From positions 1 through 52,188 of the forward strand of contig JAEUVY010000027.1 of the NCBI GenBank assembly GCA_016786565.1: DNA of 52,188 bases, written 5' to 3'. The first letter of the stretch is position 1, and every line of letters begins with the position of its first letter. The translations under genes were made by a program, and so were the position numbers. Under the pieces are notes generated by a model. The model was given only the letters and a program-made list of their open reading frames with translations, was not told the DNA's origin and made no database searches. Positions 9,669 through 17,739 of this stretch are shown here, piece after piece. The stretch is from Flavipsychrobacter sp. GTDB taxonomy: Bacteria > Bacteroidota > Bacteroidia > Chitinophagales > Chitinophagaceae.

Positions 9669-9801
9669 CCGCGCGAAGGTCTGAAGAGCCGGGTGTACCC
9701 GTCTGACTAATAGCGCTATGCATATTATCCCTATTGTCTTACTTTTGATTTTATTAATTCATACTATCACCGCTTTTAAAACGATCTGAAAATACCACAA
9801 A
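9669..9801 (+). promoter_or_regulatory. Long structured 5' leader, candidate cis-regulatory RNA
   Basis: About 133 bases separate the predicted start of transcription from the ATG at 9802, long for this genome. The first 50 bases are GC-rich in an AT-rich spacer and fold locally: GGCC(9667-9670)/GGTC(9678-9681) and CGGG-TGTA-CCCG (9690-9701). The rest is AT-rich and unstructured. I recognise no known riboswitch class. Confidence 0.35.
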
Positions 9802-11118
9802 ATGAAAATCACTTTTATTTCTCAGGCATCGATCAGGGTTAAAACGTCAGATTGCACCATTCTCACCGACCCCTGGTACATGGGAACAGCTTTCAACGAT
9901 GCCTGGAAACTTTTACCCGCGCCGGTATGGGATAACTCAATGCTGGACGACATTGATTTCCTCTGGATCTCTCACGAACACCCCGATCACTTCCACATAG
10001 CCACACTCAAGTCTTTTCCACAGTCCTTCAAAGACCGTGTCACGTTGTTATTCCAGAAAAACAACACCGATAAGATGCCCAATGCATTCCGTAAATTGGG
10101 GTTCAAAAACATAACGCTGCTCGACAACCGCAAGATCTACGACATCACACCAAAGACCAAAGTTTATTGTTCTCAGATCGGCCAGATGGACTCTTCACTA
10201 GCTGTGATGAATGAGGGCACTACCATCCTGAACCTTAACGATTGCGAAGCCAATACCATTGACTGCAAAAACTTTGTAAAGGACCTTGGCAAAATTGACA
10301 TTGTATTGAATCAGTTCTCCATGGCCGGTTATAATGGCTTCTATGACTACGAGAATCACCTGCCGCAGACTGCACGCACCATCATTCAGAACATGATTGA
10401 CAACCACCGCGACGTGGGTGCGCGCTATTCTATTCCTTTCGCCAGCAATCTCTATTTCTGCACCGAGGACAACAAGTATATGAACGACTTTGGCAACACA
10501 CCCACCAAGGTCTATGAGGTGTTTAAAAAAGAGAATCTCGGCATGATTGTCCTTTATGCCAATGAGACGCTCGATACCGATCATCCCCAGGCGCACGACA
10601 ATGCAGCCTCTATGGCTCGCTACGACGACCTTTATGCCCATGGCGAGAAGATCATCGATACACCTCCTGTTGTATCGCTTGATAAGATACGCGAAGCCGT
10701 AAAAAAACGCTCCGAGCAGCTCAGGACGAAGTTCCCGGGCTGGATCATGAAAAAACTCGGCGAGGTCAACATTCAGATACCCGATCTCAACATAACTGTT
10801 GCTTTGTCATTACACACCGGCGAGGTAAAAGAACTTGCTAACGGCACCGACTTCGACCTGGTTGTATATTCGCAACCGCTTCATTTTGCTTTCGATACAC
10901 CATGGGGTGTGCAGACAATGGGTGTAGGCGCACGTTTCCGCATAAAGAGCAAACATCATATATGGAAGTGGTATCGTATCATAACTTCCTTGAATAATGC
11001 CGAGATGTACCTCAAATTCAGGTACCTCTTTACAAAAGACAATATCAACTTCCTGCGAGCGCGTATGAAAGGAGGCATGAACCAACTCTTCTACCAGCTG
11101 CGCCGCATGGACGCATAA
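9802..11118 (+). CDS. MBL-fold metallohydrolase, UlaG / CMP-sialate-hydroxylase-like
   Basis: 438 residues. The metallo-beta-lactamase signature HEHPDH occupies residues 58-63, after a beta-rich start (ILTDPWYMGTAF) typical of the UlaG-like branch. Later features (ILNLNDCEANT, FASNLYFCTEDNKYMND) recall CMP-N-acetylneuraminate hydroxylase-like proteins, which are found in surface-polysaccharide loci. The last 130 residues have no zinc ligands I recognise and form an extra C-terminal domain. The protein lacks a signal peptide, so it is cytoplasmic. Substrate is unknown. A glycosyltransferase lies 1.7 kb downstream but on the other strand, so a link to glycan synthesis is only suggestive. Bounded by its own promoter and a strong terminator. 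Confidence 0.7.
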   Translation: MKITFISQASIRVKTSDCTILTDPWYMGTAFNDAWKLLPAPVWDNSMLDDIDFLWISHEHPDHFHIATLKSFPQSFKDRVTLLFQKNNTDKMPNAFRKLGFKNITLLDNRKIYDITPKTKVYCSQIGQMDSSLAVMNEGTTILNLNDCEANTIDCKNFVKDLGKIDIVLNQFSMAGYNGFYDYENHLPQTARTIIQNMIDNHRDVGARYSIPFASNLYFCTEDNKYMNDFGNTPTKVYEVFKKENLGMIVLYANETLDTDHPQAHDNAASMARYDDLYAHGEKIIDTPPVVSLDKIREAVKKRSEQLRTKFPGWIMKKLGEVNIQIPDLNITVALSLHTGEVKELANGTDFDLVVYSQPLHFAFDTPWGVQTMGVGARFRIKSKHHIWKWYRIITSLNNAEMYLKFRYLFTKDNINFLRARMKGGMNQLFYQLRRMDA

Positions 11119-11142
11119 TATTACTTGCAATTCCTTTTTTGT

Positions 11143-11176
11143 GACATGGGAGGCAAAAGCCTCCCATGTCTGTTTA
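11143..11176 (+). terminator. Intrinsic terminator after the MBL-fold gene
   Basis: Perfect 12-bp stem GACATGGGAGGC / GCCTCCCATGTC with an AAAA loop, followed by TGTTT, 24 bases after the stop. Because it lies inside the longest upstream extension of the next gene, it also argues for that gene's downstream start. Confidence 0.85.
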
Positions 11177-11263
11177 CACCCCATTCACATTAGCTATTTT
11201 CTAAAACTTTGTGAATTTTCTGTACCAACACCCATTTTTCAGCCTATCATTGATTATATAGTT

Positions 11264-11271
11264 TATTTTTG
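11264..11271 (+). promoter_or_regulatory. -7 promoter box of the thioredoxin-domain gene
   Basis: TATTTTTG matches TAnnTTTG exactly, 67 bases before the ATG at 11339. No clear -33 partner was seen. Confidence 0.4.
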
Positions 11272-11338
11272 GTTCACTAAAAACAGATCCATTAGCTATC
11301 TGGGAACCATCCCGGCAACTGACAAATCTAAACGACTT

Positions 11339-12790
11339 ATGAAGCGACTACTACTTGCCACCACGCTGCTACTGACAACGGTATCATCTACACTTTTTGC
11401 CAAAGACGGCTACCACATCGTGCTCAAAATGCCGGGAGTAAAAGACTCGATGGTGTTTCTGGCGCACTACTATGGTAAGAACAGGCCCACCATCTTCAAA
11501 ACCGACTCATCGCGTTTCGATAAGAATGGTACTGCTGTGTTCCATAGCACCAGTGCCGAGTTTACGGGTGGTATCTACATCCTCTATCTGTCCGACCTGC
11601 AGACCAACTTCGAAGTGCTGCTGAACAAGGGCGACGATATCACTATCATTGCTCCGAAAGACGAGATACCTGATGGCATTCAATTCAAGAACTCGCCCGA
11701 GAATACTCGCTTCTCCGACTACGTGAAGTACCTGAAAGACTACAGCGGAAACGAAGAAAAACTTAAAAAAGAACTTGAAAAAGCGAAGACCACTTCAGAC
11801 ACTGCTGCAGTGCGCAAAAAGGCGGTAGCAGCTTCCAAAGAACTGAACAAGTATCGCCGCGACTATGTAAAGAACTACCCCGGCACGCTGCTTGCTACCA
11901 TCTTCAATGCAATTGAAACCCCTCAAATACCTGAAGGCGATCACTTCCTTGAAGACGGCAAAACAAAAGACTCTACCTTCAACTACCGATACTACAAATC
12001 ACACTTTTGGGATGGTTTCGACTTCCGCGACGACCGCCTCATCTACACACCTATCTACGATGCGCGCCTCGAAGAGTACTTCTCCAAACTGGTGCTCCCA
12101 TGGACCGACAGTGTAGAGAAGGAAGCAGACGTTCTTCTTAAGAAGTGTAAAGGCACAAAAGACATGTTCCACTATACACTGTGGTGGATCACACGCTACG
12201 TAGAGAACAGCAAGGTGATGGGCATGGACGAAGTATTCGTATACCTCGTAGAGAACTACTACATGAAGGGTGATGCCTTCTGGCTGAAGAGCGATGAACT
12301 GAGCAAGTACATCGACCGCGCACAAAAAATAGCACCGAATGTGATCGGCAACATTGCACCGGAACTGAAGATGCCGAATGTAGTAACGCAGAAGATGGAA
12401 AGTGTTCACGCCATCAAAGGCAAGTACACTTGCGTTATTTTCTACTCTCCTACTTGTGGTCACTGCCAGCACGAAATGCCGTCCATCGATAGCCTTTACA
12501 AAGCAGTACTGAAAGACAAAGGCGTGAAGATGATGACAGTTGCTACAGAAGGTGACCAGAAGTCCATCACCGACTTCATCAAGAAGTACAACATGGGCGA
12601 ATGGCTCAACACCTGGGACAGCGACCACACCAGTGACTACCACAGCAAGTATGACGTGTACAGCACGCCTACTATCTACCTCCTTGATGAAAAGAAGATC
12701 ATCCGCGGTAAGCGCCTCGATCACAACAATATCGCCGGTCTGATAGACATGCTTGAGAAAAAAGCGAAGGAAAAGAAAGACGGCAAGTAA
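11339..12790 (+). CDS. TlpA-like thioredoxin-domain envelope protein (DUF4369/DUF5106 type)
   Basis: 483 residues from the ATG at 11339. A longer in-frame start at 11141 runs through the previous terminator and is rejected. Signal peptide 1-21 (MKRLLLATTLLL ... LFAK). Residues about 25-125 resemble the beta-sandwich DUF4369 (DSMVFLAHYYG ... VFHSTSAEFTGGIYILYL). The middle is helical and charged, as in DUF5106. Residues about 345-480 are a thioredoxin fold with the redox motif CGHC (373-376) in FYSPTCGHCQHEMPSID and the cis-proline loop YSTPTIYLLD. Such proteins act in the periplasm as thiol-disulfide reductases, often in cytochrome or envelope protein maturation. The particular client is unknown. 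Confidence 0.88.
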   Translation: MKRLLLATTLLLTTVSSTLFAKDGYHIVLKMPGVKDSMVFLAHYYGKNRPTIFKTDSSRFDKNGTAVFHSTSAEFTGGIYILYLSDLQTNFEVLLNKGDDITIIAPKDEIPDGIQFKNSPENTRFSDYVKYLKDYSGNEEKLKKELEKAKTTSDTAAVRKKAVAASKELNKYRRDYVKNYPGTLLATIFNAIETPQIPEGDHFLEDGKTKDSTFNYRYYKSHFWDGFDFRDDRLIYTPIYDARLEEYFSKLVLPWTDSVEKEADVLLKKCKGTKDMFHYTLWWITRYVENSKVMGMDEVFVYLVENYYMKGDAFWLKSDELSKYIDRAQKIAPNVIGNIAPELKMPNVVTQKMESVHAIKGKYTCVIFYSPTCGHCQHEMPSIDSLYKAVLKDKGVKMMTVATEGDQKSITDFIKKYNMGEWLNTWDSDHTSDYHSKYDVYSTPTIYLLDEKKIIRGKRLDHNNIAGLIDMLEKKAKEKKDGK

Positions 12791-12815
12791 AACCGTTCTT
12801 TCAACCAACAATATA

Positions 12816-12847
12816 AAGCGCGTGCCACTGGTGCGCGCTTCTTTTTT
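12816..12847 (+). terminator. Intrinsic terminator after the thioredoxin-domain gene
   Basis: Stem AAGCGCGTGCC / GGTGCGCGCTT (11 bp including two G-U pairs) with an ACT loop, followed by CTTTTTT. It lies between convergent genes, with the T-run on the plus side only. Confidence 0.8.
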
Positions 12848-12856
12848 GTGCTTTGT

Positions 12857-13474
12857 TTAGTTGTGAATAGTGAGCACCTGTTCCAGCTTCACCGGTTTCA
12901 CTATTAGCCCCGACGCAATACAGTCGCGCACAAAGAAACCGTCTGCAGTAAAAGCCTCAGGATGATTGATGCCTACCTTCCTGGCTATCTCGGTCTTCAC
13001 TGCAAAGTTGCCCCAGTCAATATAACTCACCTTGGGGATCGCGTGCAACTCTTTGTAGTTCAGATGGTGGTGAATGGAGTTCCAGTAAATGAAGTCCGCA
13101 CCCCGGTTGGCAGCTATGGCATCCACAGCGTTCGGTAGCCAGTAGTCCTGTATCGATGTCTGAACCACATACTCAGTGTCCACCATATTCATCAGCGCGT
13201 CTATGCGGTTGTAGCAGCCCCAGGCACCCGTGTTCTGAGGAGATTCCCTGTAAATGATCCTGTCATCCTTAAACCGCTCTATCAGCGACTTCAGCCACAG
13301 CTCATATCGGTGCTTGGGCTCCTGTGTTTCTTCCACAAAGTGCTTCAGCCATGGGTTCGGGCCATTGTTGTAAATGATCGCCTTCCAGTTTTTGTTGCGC
13401 TGGCAAAGTAGCGACCCGATGAACACATGCGGATCGAAATCTTCTTTGAATGATGGAGCAATGAACGTTACCAT
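12857..13474 (-). CDS. GT-A fold glycosyltransferase, family 2-like
   Basis: 205 residues, no signal peptide. The opening VTFIAPSFKEDFDPHVFIGSLLCQ and the NTGAWGCYNRIDALM segment (about residues 82-96) follow the family 2 pattern, in which a nucleotide-sugar-binding strand is followed by the loop preceding the metal site. The usual DxD is replaced by QDYW (TSIQDYWLPNAV), so metal binding may be unusual, or the protein may belong to a related family. It is short for a family 2 enzyme, which fits a single catalytic domain. Acceptor and donor are unknown. The nearest upstream gene on the same strand is a permease, with 54 bases between. Confidence 0.65.
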   Translation of the reverse strand: MVTFIAPSFKEDFDPHVFIGSLLCQRNKNWKAIIYNNGPNPWLKHFVEETQEPKHRYELWLKSLIERFKDDRIIYRESPQNTGAWGCYNRIDALMNMVDTEYVVQTSIQDYWLPNAVDAIAANRGADFIYWNSIHHHLNYKELHAIPKVSYIDWGNFAVKTEIARKVGINHPEAFTADGFFVRDCIASGLIVKPVKLEQVLTIHN

Positions 13475-13528
13475 GTGTCTATTTCCGGTCGTCTTATCAG
13501 ACTAAAGTTACAATTTCCGTTTACAATA

Positions 13529-15247
13529 CTATGCTGCACGACTGCCCTCTTGTTGCTTCAGTAAACGGCTGTTTTTCCTTCCATACAGGAAGTAAACCAA
13601 CAACCCTAACACCAACCAAACCAGGAATCGCTCCCAATTAGATACGCCCGACTCACACAGCAGGTAAGCACAGCTCAGGAAACCGAGTACCGGTATCAGT
13701 GAATAGTTGCGCAGGAACGACAGCACGGCCGTCACTACAAACACAATACCAAATGCCCAGAACGGCACCCTGCTGCTGATGGCCTCCCAGGTCACATCGC
13801 CCGATGGATTGCTGATGGCAAAGGCGCCGGCCACTCCTCCCGGATAGTATACCTGCAACAACACCAGCGCCAGCACCAGCATGCCGGGCACTATCCATTT
13901 GGCGTTTACATAGGGCGTCTTGAATTTGCTTTCCAGCCTGTGCGGGTCATGCTGCAGGCGAATGATACCACCACACACCAGAACAAAGGCAAACAAAGTA
14001 CCCACACTCGTCAGGTCCACCACCACCGTCAGGTTCATGAACAGAGCAGGGATGCCCACTACCAGCCCTGTGAGAATGGTAGAGAACGAAGGCGTTTTAT
14101 ACTTAGGGTGCACCTTGGCAAATACCGGCGGCAGCAAGCCGTCGCGACTCATGCTCATCCATATACGTGGCTGCCCCAGCTGAAACACCAGCAACACACT
14201 GGCAGTGGCTATCACGGCGCTTATGGATATAACACCGGCTATCCAGTTGGCCCACTTGCTGTTCATAGCGCTGAACACGTAGGCCAGCGGGTCACCCACA
14301 TTAAGGTTGGTATAGCTGGTCATGCCTGTAAGCACCAGCGCCACCAGCACATAGATGATCGTGCAGATGATGAGCGAGTAGAACATGGCCTTGGGCAGAT
14401 CGCGCTGCGGGTCTTTGCACTCCTCAGCAGTGGTAGATATCGCATCAAAACCGATGTAGGAGAAGAACACCGCCGATGTGCCCGCCAGCACCCCGCCTAT
14501 GCCATTGGGCAGAAAGGGCGTCCAGTTGCTGGTATTCACATAAAACGCGCCTGCCACCATCACCAGAATGATGATAGCGATCTTCAGTATCACCATGATA
14601 TTGGTGGTGCGCTGCGATTCTTTAATGCCTATGTAGATGATCCAGGTGATGATGCCTGTGATAATGAAAGCGGGAATATTGCAGATGAACCTCACGCCCG
14701 CCACGATGGGCGCGTTCTGCCACGCCAGTTTTGCGGCCTCACTCAGCCCATCACGGGCTGTCCAGTAGTCAGTGGCAAGGTATTCGGGTATGTGTAACTG
14801 CACACTGCCTATGCGTATACTATTGACCAGAGACGTAAAATAACTGCTCCACGATATGGCCACGGCAATATTGCCAATGGCATATTCCATCAGCAGGTCC
14901 CACCCTATTATCCAGGCTATCACCTCGCCAAACGCCACATAAGAATAGGTATAGGCGCTACCCGACACCGGCACCATGCTGGCAAACTCGGCATAACAGA
15001 TGGCCGAAAAACCACAAGCCACCGACACAAACAAGAACAACAAAATAATACCCGGCCCGCCATCAAAACTGGCTTTGCCGATGGTAGAGAAGATACCCGC
15101 CCCCACTATGGCAGCAATGCCCATAAAAGTGAGATCGCGCACGCCCAGCACCTTGTGCATGCCGGTGGCATGGGCATCGCTATGCCCCTCTGCCACCTCT
15201 TTCTTTATCTGCTTCAGCGACTTCTTCCTGAAAATTCCTTCATTCAT
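13529..15247 (-). CDS. APC-superfamily amino-acid permease (cationic amino-acid transporter-like)
   Basis: 572 residues with about 12-14 hydrophobic segments. The first contains the substrate-binding signature GAGIF (49-53), typical of APC transporters. Further family marks are YAEFASMVPVSGSAYTYSYVAFGE and FFSYIGFDAISTTAEECKDPQRDLP. The length and the extra C-terminal helices are like the cationic amino-acid transporter (CAT) branch. The protein would import an amino acid across the inner membrane by proton symport. The substrate cannot be told from sequence alone. The 369-bp region upstream carries three copies of GGGAGTTTT on the coding strand. Confidence 0.9.
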   Translation of the reverse strand: MNEGIFRKKSLKQIKKEVAEGHSDAHATGMHKVLGVRDLTFMGIAAIVGAGIFSTIGKASFDGGPGIILLFLFVSVACGFSAICYAEFASMVPVSGSAYTYSYVAFGEVIAWIIGWDLLMEYAIGNIAVAISWSSYFTSLVNSIRIGSVQLHIPEYLATDYWTARDGLSEAAKLAWQNAPIVAGVRFICNIPAFIITGIITWIIYIGIKESQRTTNIMVILKIAIIILVMVAGAFYVNTSNWTPFLPNGIGGVLAGTSAVFFSYIGFDAISTTAEECKDPQRDLPKAMFYSLIICTIIYVLVALVLTGMTSYTNLNVGDPLAYVFSAMNSKWANWIAGVISISAVIATASVLLVFQLGQPRIWMSMSRDGLLPPVFAKVHPKYKTPSFSTILTGLVVGIPALFMNLTVVVDLTSVGTLFAFVLVCGGIIRLQHDPHRLESKFKTPYVNAKWIVPGMLVLALVLLQVYYPGGVAGAFAISNPSGDVTWEAISSRVPFWAFGIVFVVTAVLSFLRNYSLIPVLGFLSCAYLLCESGVSNWERFLVWLVLGLLVYFLYGRKNSRLLKQQEGSRAA

Positions 15248-15616
15248 GGTGCTATAAAAGTAATATTCCCTGCTTAATAATCTACTACCGCCGCGAGGCG
15301 CATAGCTGTCTCACCGTTTCTCCTAAAAACTCCCGTTTCAAAAAAACGTTCCGGCAGGCATATTTGACATTTTTCGGTTCATCATCAATCACTTACAAAA
15401 CTCCCGCCTGTGCAAAATCTCCCGAAAAACTCCCACGTGCACACTGCCGTACTTATCACACCCGCAACACCCAATTACGCCTTGTTGCACGGTAAAGGTA
15501 TCAACAGCCAACAAACGGTTTTAAAGAAAAATCTATGATGCTACAGAAAACGGGGTATGGTAGATTTCATATCCACCTCATTCTGGTCGAAGGACTCGCT
15601 TCGTCAAGACGAACGT
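15248..15616. other. 369-bp spacer between the permease and the PIN toxin, with repeated GGGAGTTTT
   Basis: No gene found. AAAACTCCC occurs at 15326-15334, 15397-15405 and 15426-15434, plus a variant AAAATCTCCC just before the third. On the permease coding strand these read GGGAGTTTT, 79-187 bases before its ATG, so they could be regulator sites. This is unproven. Confidence 0.4.
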
Positions 15617-16024
15617 TTATTCTAAGACAGCCTTTTGAAAGCCGTCAATTTTCAGCACATTTATCTTTGGAAAGGTTAGCGACTTCAACACTCCGAAATG
15701 CGCATCGTGGGTTACCAAGCAATGTGCCCCGGCTGCTACATAACAATCAACAAACTTATTGTCATCCTCATCGCCGATCAGATTCCAACGGAAATAGACA
15801 TGAACAAAATGTACATTCGGAAGTTCCTTTAAAGCTATCAGAAAATTACCCGCAACCGAAGCCGAGTACTTCAGCGTAAGCACTTCCTCATATTCCAGCA
15901 TTATTTCATCAGTAACAAAAAGCTCATATTTTTCATCAAGCAGATCTTGTATCAGCCAGTGATAGATCGACCTTGAAGACAACGCCGAGACGAGAACATT
16001 CGTATCAATGATCGCTTTTATCAT
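15617..16024 (-). CDS. PIN-domain toxin of a type II toxin-antitoxin pair
   Basis: 135 residues, the usual size for a single PIN domain. PIN toxins are Mg-dependent ribonucleases. The acidic quartet is visible: D7 in AIIDTNVLVSAL, E44 (IMLEYEEVL), D87/D88 with the following DNKFVD segment (GDEDDNKFVDCYVAAGA), and D107 (LVTHDAHF). The sequence matches the subfamily annotated as putative toxin-antitoxin system toxin component, PIN family. The upstream gene overlaps its start by 20 bases, a normal arrangement for an antitoxin read first. RNA target unknown. Confidence 0.85.
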   Translation of the reverse strand: MIKAIIDTNVLVSALSSRSIYHWLIQDLLDEKYELFVTDEIMLEYEEVLTLKYSASVAGNFLIALKELPNVHFVHVYFRWNLIGDEDDNKFVDCYVAAGAHCLVTHDAHFGVLKSLTFPKINVLKIDGFQKAVLE

Positions 16025-16232
16025 CCGATGTCATATCCTCATTTAGCCAACTATCCATCGTATCGTTACTATAGCCCTTTTCATCCCAACGGGCATCAGC
16101 CTCGTTTATCGCTTTAGCAGCAAAGTACTTCGCGAGATACCTTTTTATGTTCAACAGATCTGCCTCTGCTATATCTGACGAATATAGCTTTAGTAACTCC
16201 TGCTGAATATTGCTTAAAGATGTTGCAGCCAT
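16005..16232 (-). CDS. Probable antitoxin partner of the PIN toxin
   Basis: 75 residues, acidic and mostly helical, with no motif I can name. It lies immediately upstream of the PIN toxin and overlaps it by 20 bases (16005-16024), so the two are almost certainly translated together. The acidic C-terminus (WLNEDMTSDDKSDH) would suit wrapping the toxin's active site. There is no clear ribbon-helix-helix or AbrB-type DNA-binding sequence. Assignment rests on position and size. Confidence 0.7.
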   Translation of the reverse strand: MAATSLSNIQQELLKLYSSDIAEADLLNIKRYLAKYFAAKAINEADARWDEKGYSNDTMDSWLNEDMTSDDKSDH

Positions 16233-16362
16233 TTTTATTTGAATTCTACTATAAAGTTATGATTTTATGCACATAGACAGTCGATTCCGGGATTTATCTA
16301 AGATTAGTAAAACGCTGCCCCGCGTCGCATGCCAACTGTCATGGCGAGCACCCTTGCACCGG

Positions 16363-17739
16363 CTACTCTTTCACTACTCTTTTTACGCTACGGATGCCCT
16401 GTGGTGAGGTTGTGGTGATGAAATACACGCCTGACGGAAGATGGCCCACAGGTATTGATTGTGTGCCATTTGTGATATTGCCGTTCATGATAATCTGCCC
16501 CGTGATACCGGTAAGCGAATAGGTAAGTTTGGTAGCCGATTTAATAGTAAAAGCATCCACTGCAGGATTAGGAAAAATCAAAACGTCATTAGTTTTTTCT
16601 ACTTCACCTGTAAGCGCCACAGTATCGTCCCCGCCACCGGTGGTATCGGGGCACTCCGGATAAAAGAACACTTTTCTAACACGGTTGTTCCACGAATCTG
16701 CTATATATAAATTGCCGCAGGTATCGGTGACTACACCAATAGGAGCATTGAGGTGAGCTGATGTTGCCGGGCCTCCGTCTCCGCTATACCCGCCGGTGCC
16801 TACCCCGCCAACCTTGGTTATGATGCCGTCTGTGCTAATCTTGCGGACTTTATGGCCTCCCGTCCACTCCGATAAATACATGTTGTTTTCCCGGTCCATA
16901 CATATTTTAACTGCGATTACACTTGCCGCAGTGGCTGGAATACCGTCTCCAGCGCTTGCTATTACACCATTTCCTGCAAAAGTGCGTATGATCCCGAATG
17001 TGTCCACCTTCATTATGCGAGAGCGTGCATCCGAGATGTATAAGTTCCCGGTGTCATCAAAACACAATCCTGTGGGAGCATGTATTGCGGTGGTGTCAGC
17101 CCGTCCGCCATCTCCGCCGTAATAGGCCGGTGAATTCGATCCGTTTCCCACAACAGTTGTAATGATACCGTTGGTTGCCACTTTTCGTACACGGACATTA
17201 TTCATGTCAGCAATAAATAGGTTCCCGTACTTGTCGATACAAACATCCGTTGGCCCATATACCTGCGCATTAGTTGCTGGCCCTCCGTCCCCTGAATACC
17301 CTCCTACACCAGTTCCTGCCACTGTGGTTATAATACCTGTTGTAGCATCTATCTTACGAATACGGCATTCGTCTTGATCAGCGACAAAGATGTTTCCAAA
17401 ATTATCAGTACAGAGGCTGTTAATTTGTCGAAATTTTGCGTTAGTTGCCGGTCCTCCGTCGCCGGAACTACCCGGAGATCCGGTTCCGGCAACCGTACTG
17501 ATGATACCTGCAGGGGTGATTTTTCTTACTTTTCGACCACCCATGCCCTCAGCAATGTATAAATTGCCTGATTTATCGAAACACAACCCGACCGGTAGAA
17601 ATGTTACAGCATTTGTCGCCGGTCCACCATCGCCGGTATCAACAATTCCACCACCGTTACCGGCAATGGTGGTGATTATCTGCGTTCTGCCGCAAAACGG
17701 CAACACACAACACAGCATGATGGAGATGAAATACCTCAT
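16363..17739 (-). CDS. NHL-repeat beta-propeller protein with T9SS type A sorting domain
   Basis: 458 residues. Signal peptide about 1-19 (MRYFISIMLCCVLPFCGRTQ). Residues about 20-365 hold six NHL units of about 55 residues. Each is II-x-T-V-A-G-x-G, then an SGDGGPATNA loop, a P-x-G-L-C-x-D-x-x-G-N-L-Y-I-A-D strand, and V-R-K-V. Six units predict one complete six-bladed propeller. After a short linker comes a T9SS type A domain (IFPNPAVDAFTIKSA ... LPSGVYFITT ... KRVVKE). It is probably displayed or released at the cell surface. The ligand is unknown. A second protein with the same six-unit design is encoded at 44486-46366. Confidence 0.9.
   Translation of the reverse strand: MRYFISIMLCCVLPFCGRTQIITTIAGNGGGIVDTGDGGPATNAVTFLPVGLCFDKSGNLYIAEGMGGRKVRKITPAGIISTVAGTGSPGSSGDGGPATNAKFRQINSLCTDNFGNIFVADQDECRIRKIDATTGIITTVAGTGVGGYSGDGGPATNAQVYGPTDVCIDKYGNLFIADMNNVRVRKVATNGIITTVVGNGSNSPAYYGGDGGRADTTAIHAPTGLCFDDTGNLYISDARSRIMKVDTFGIIRTFAGNGVIASAGDGIPATAASVIAVKICMDRENNMYLSEWTGGHKVRKISTDGIITKVGGVGTGGYSGDGGPATSAHLNAPIGVVTDTCGNLYIADSWNNRVRKVFFYPECPDTTGGGDDTVALTGEVEKTNDVLIFPNPAVDAFTIKSATKLTYSLTGITGQIIMNGNITNGTQSIPVGHLPSGVYFITTTSPQGIRSVKRVVKE

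Noticed and set aside
9660..9720. Resemblance to the 3' end of a 23S rRNA (GCCGGGTGTA ... GACTAATAG)
   Set aside because: The match is short and no rRNA sequence precedes it, since nadB occupies that side. It is more likely part of a structured leader.
11141..11338. N-terminal extension of the thioredoxin-domain gene
   Set aside because: It runs through a perfect terminator hairpin and lacks homology. The ATG at 11339 gives a signal peptide.
11999..12811. 270-residue frame antisense to the thioredoxin-domain gene
   Set aside because: The thioredoxin CGHC motif and signal peptide identify the plus strand as coding.
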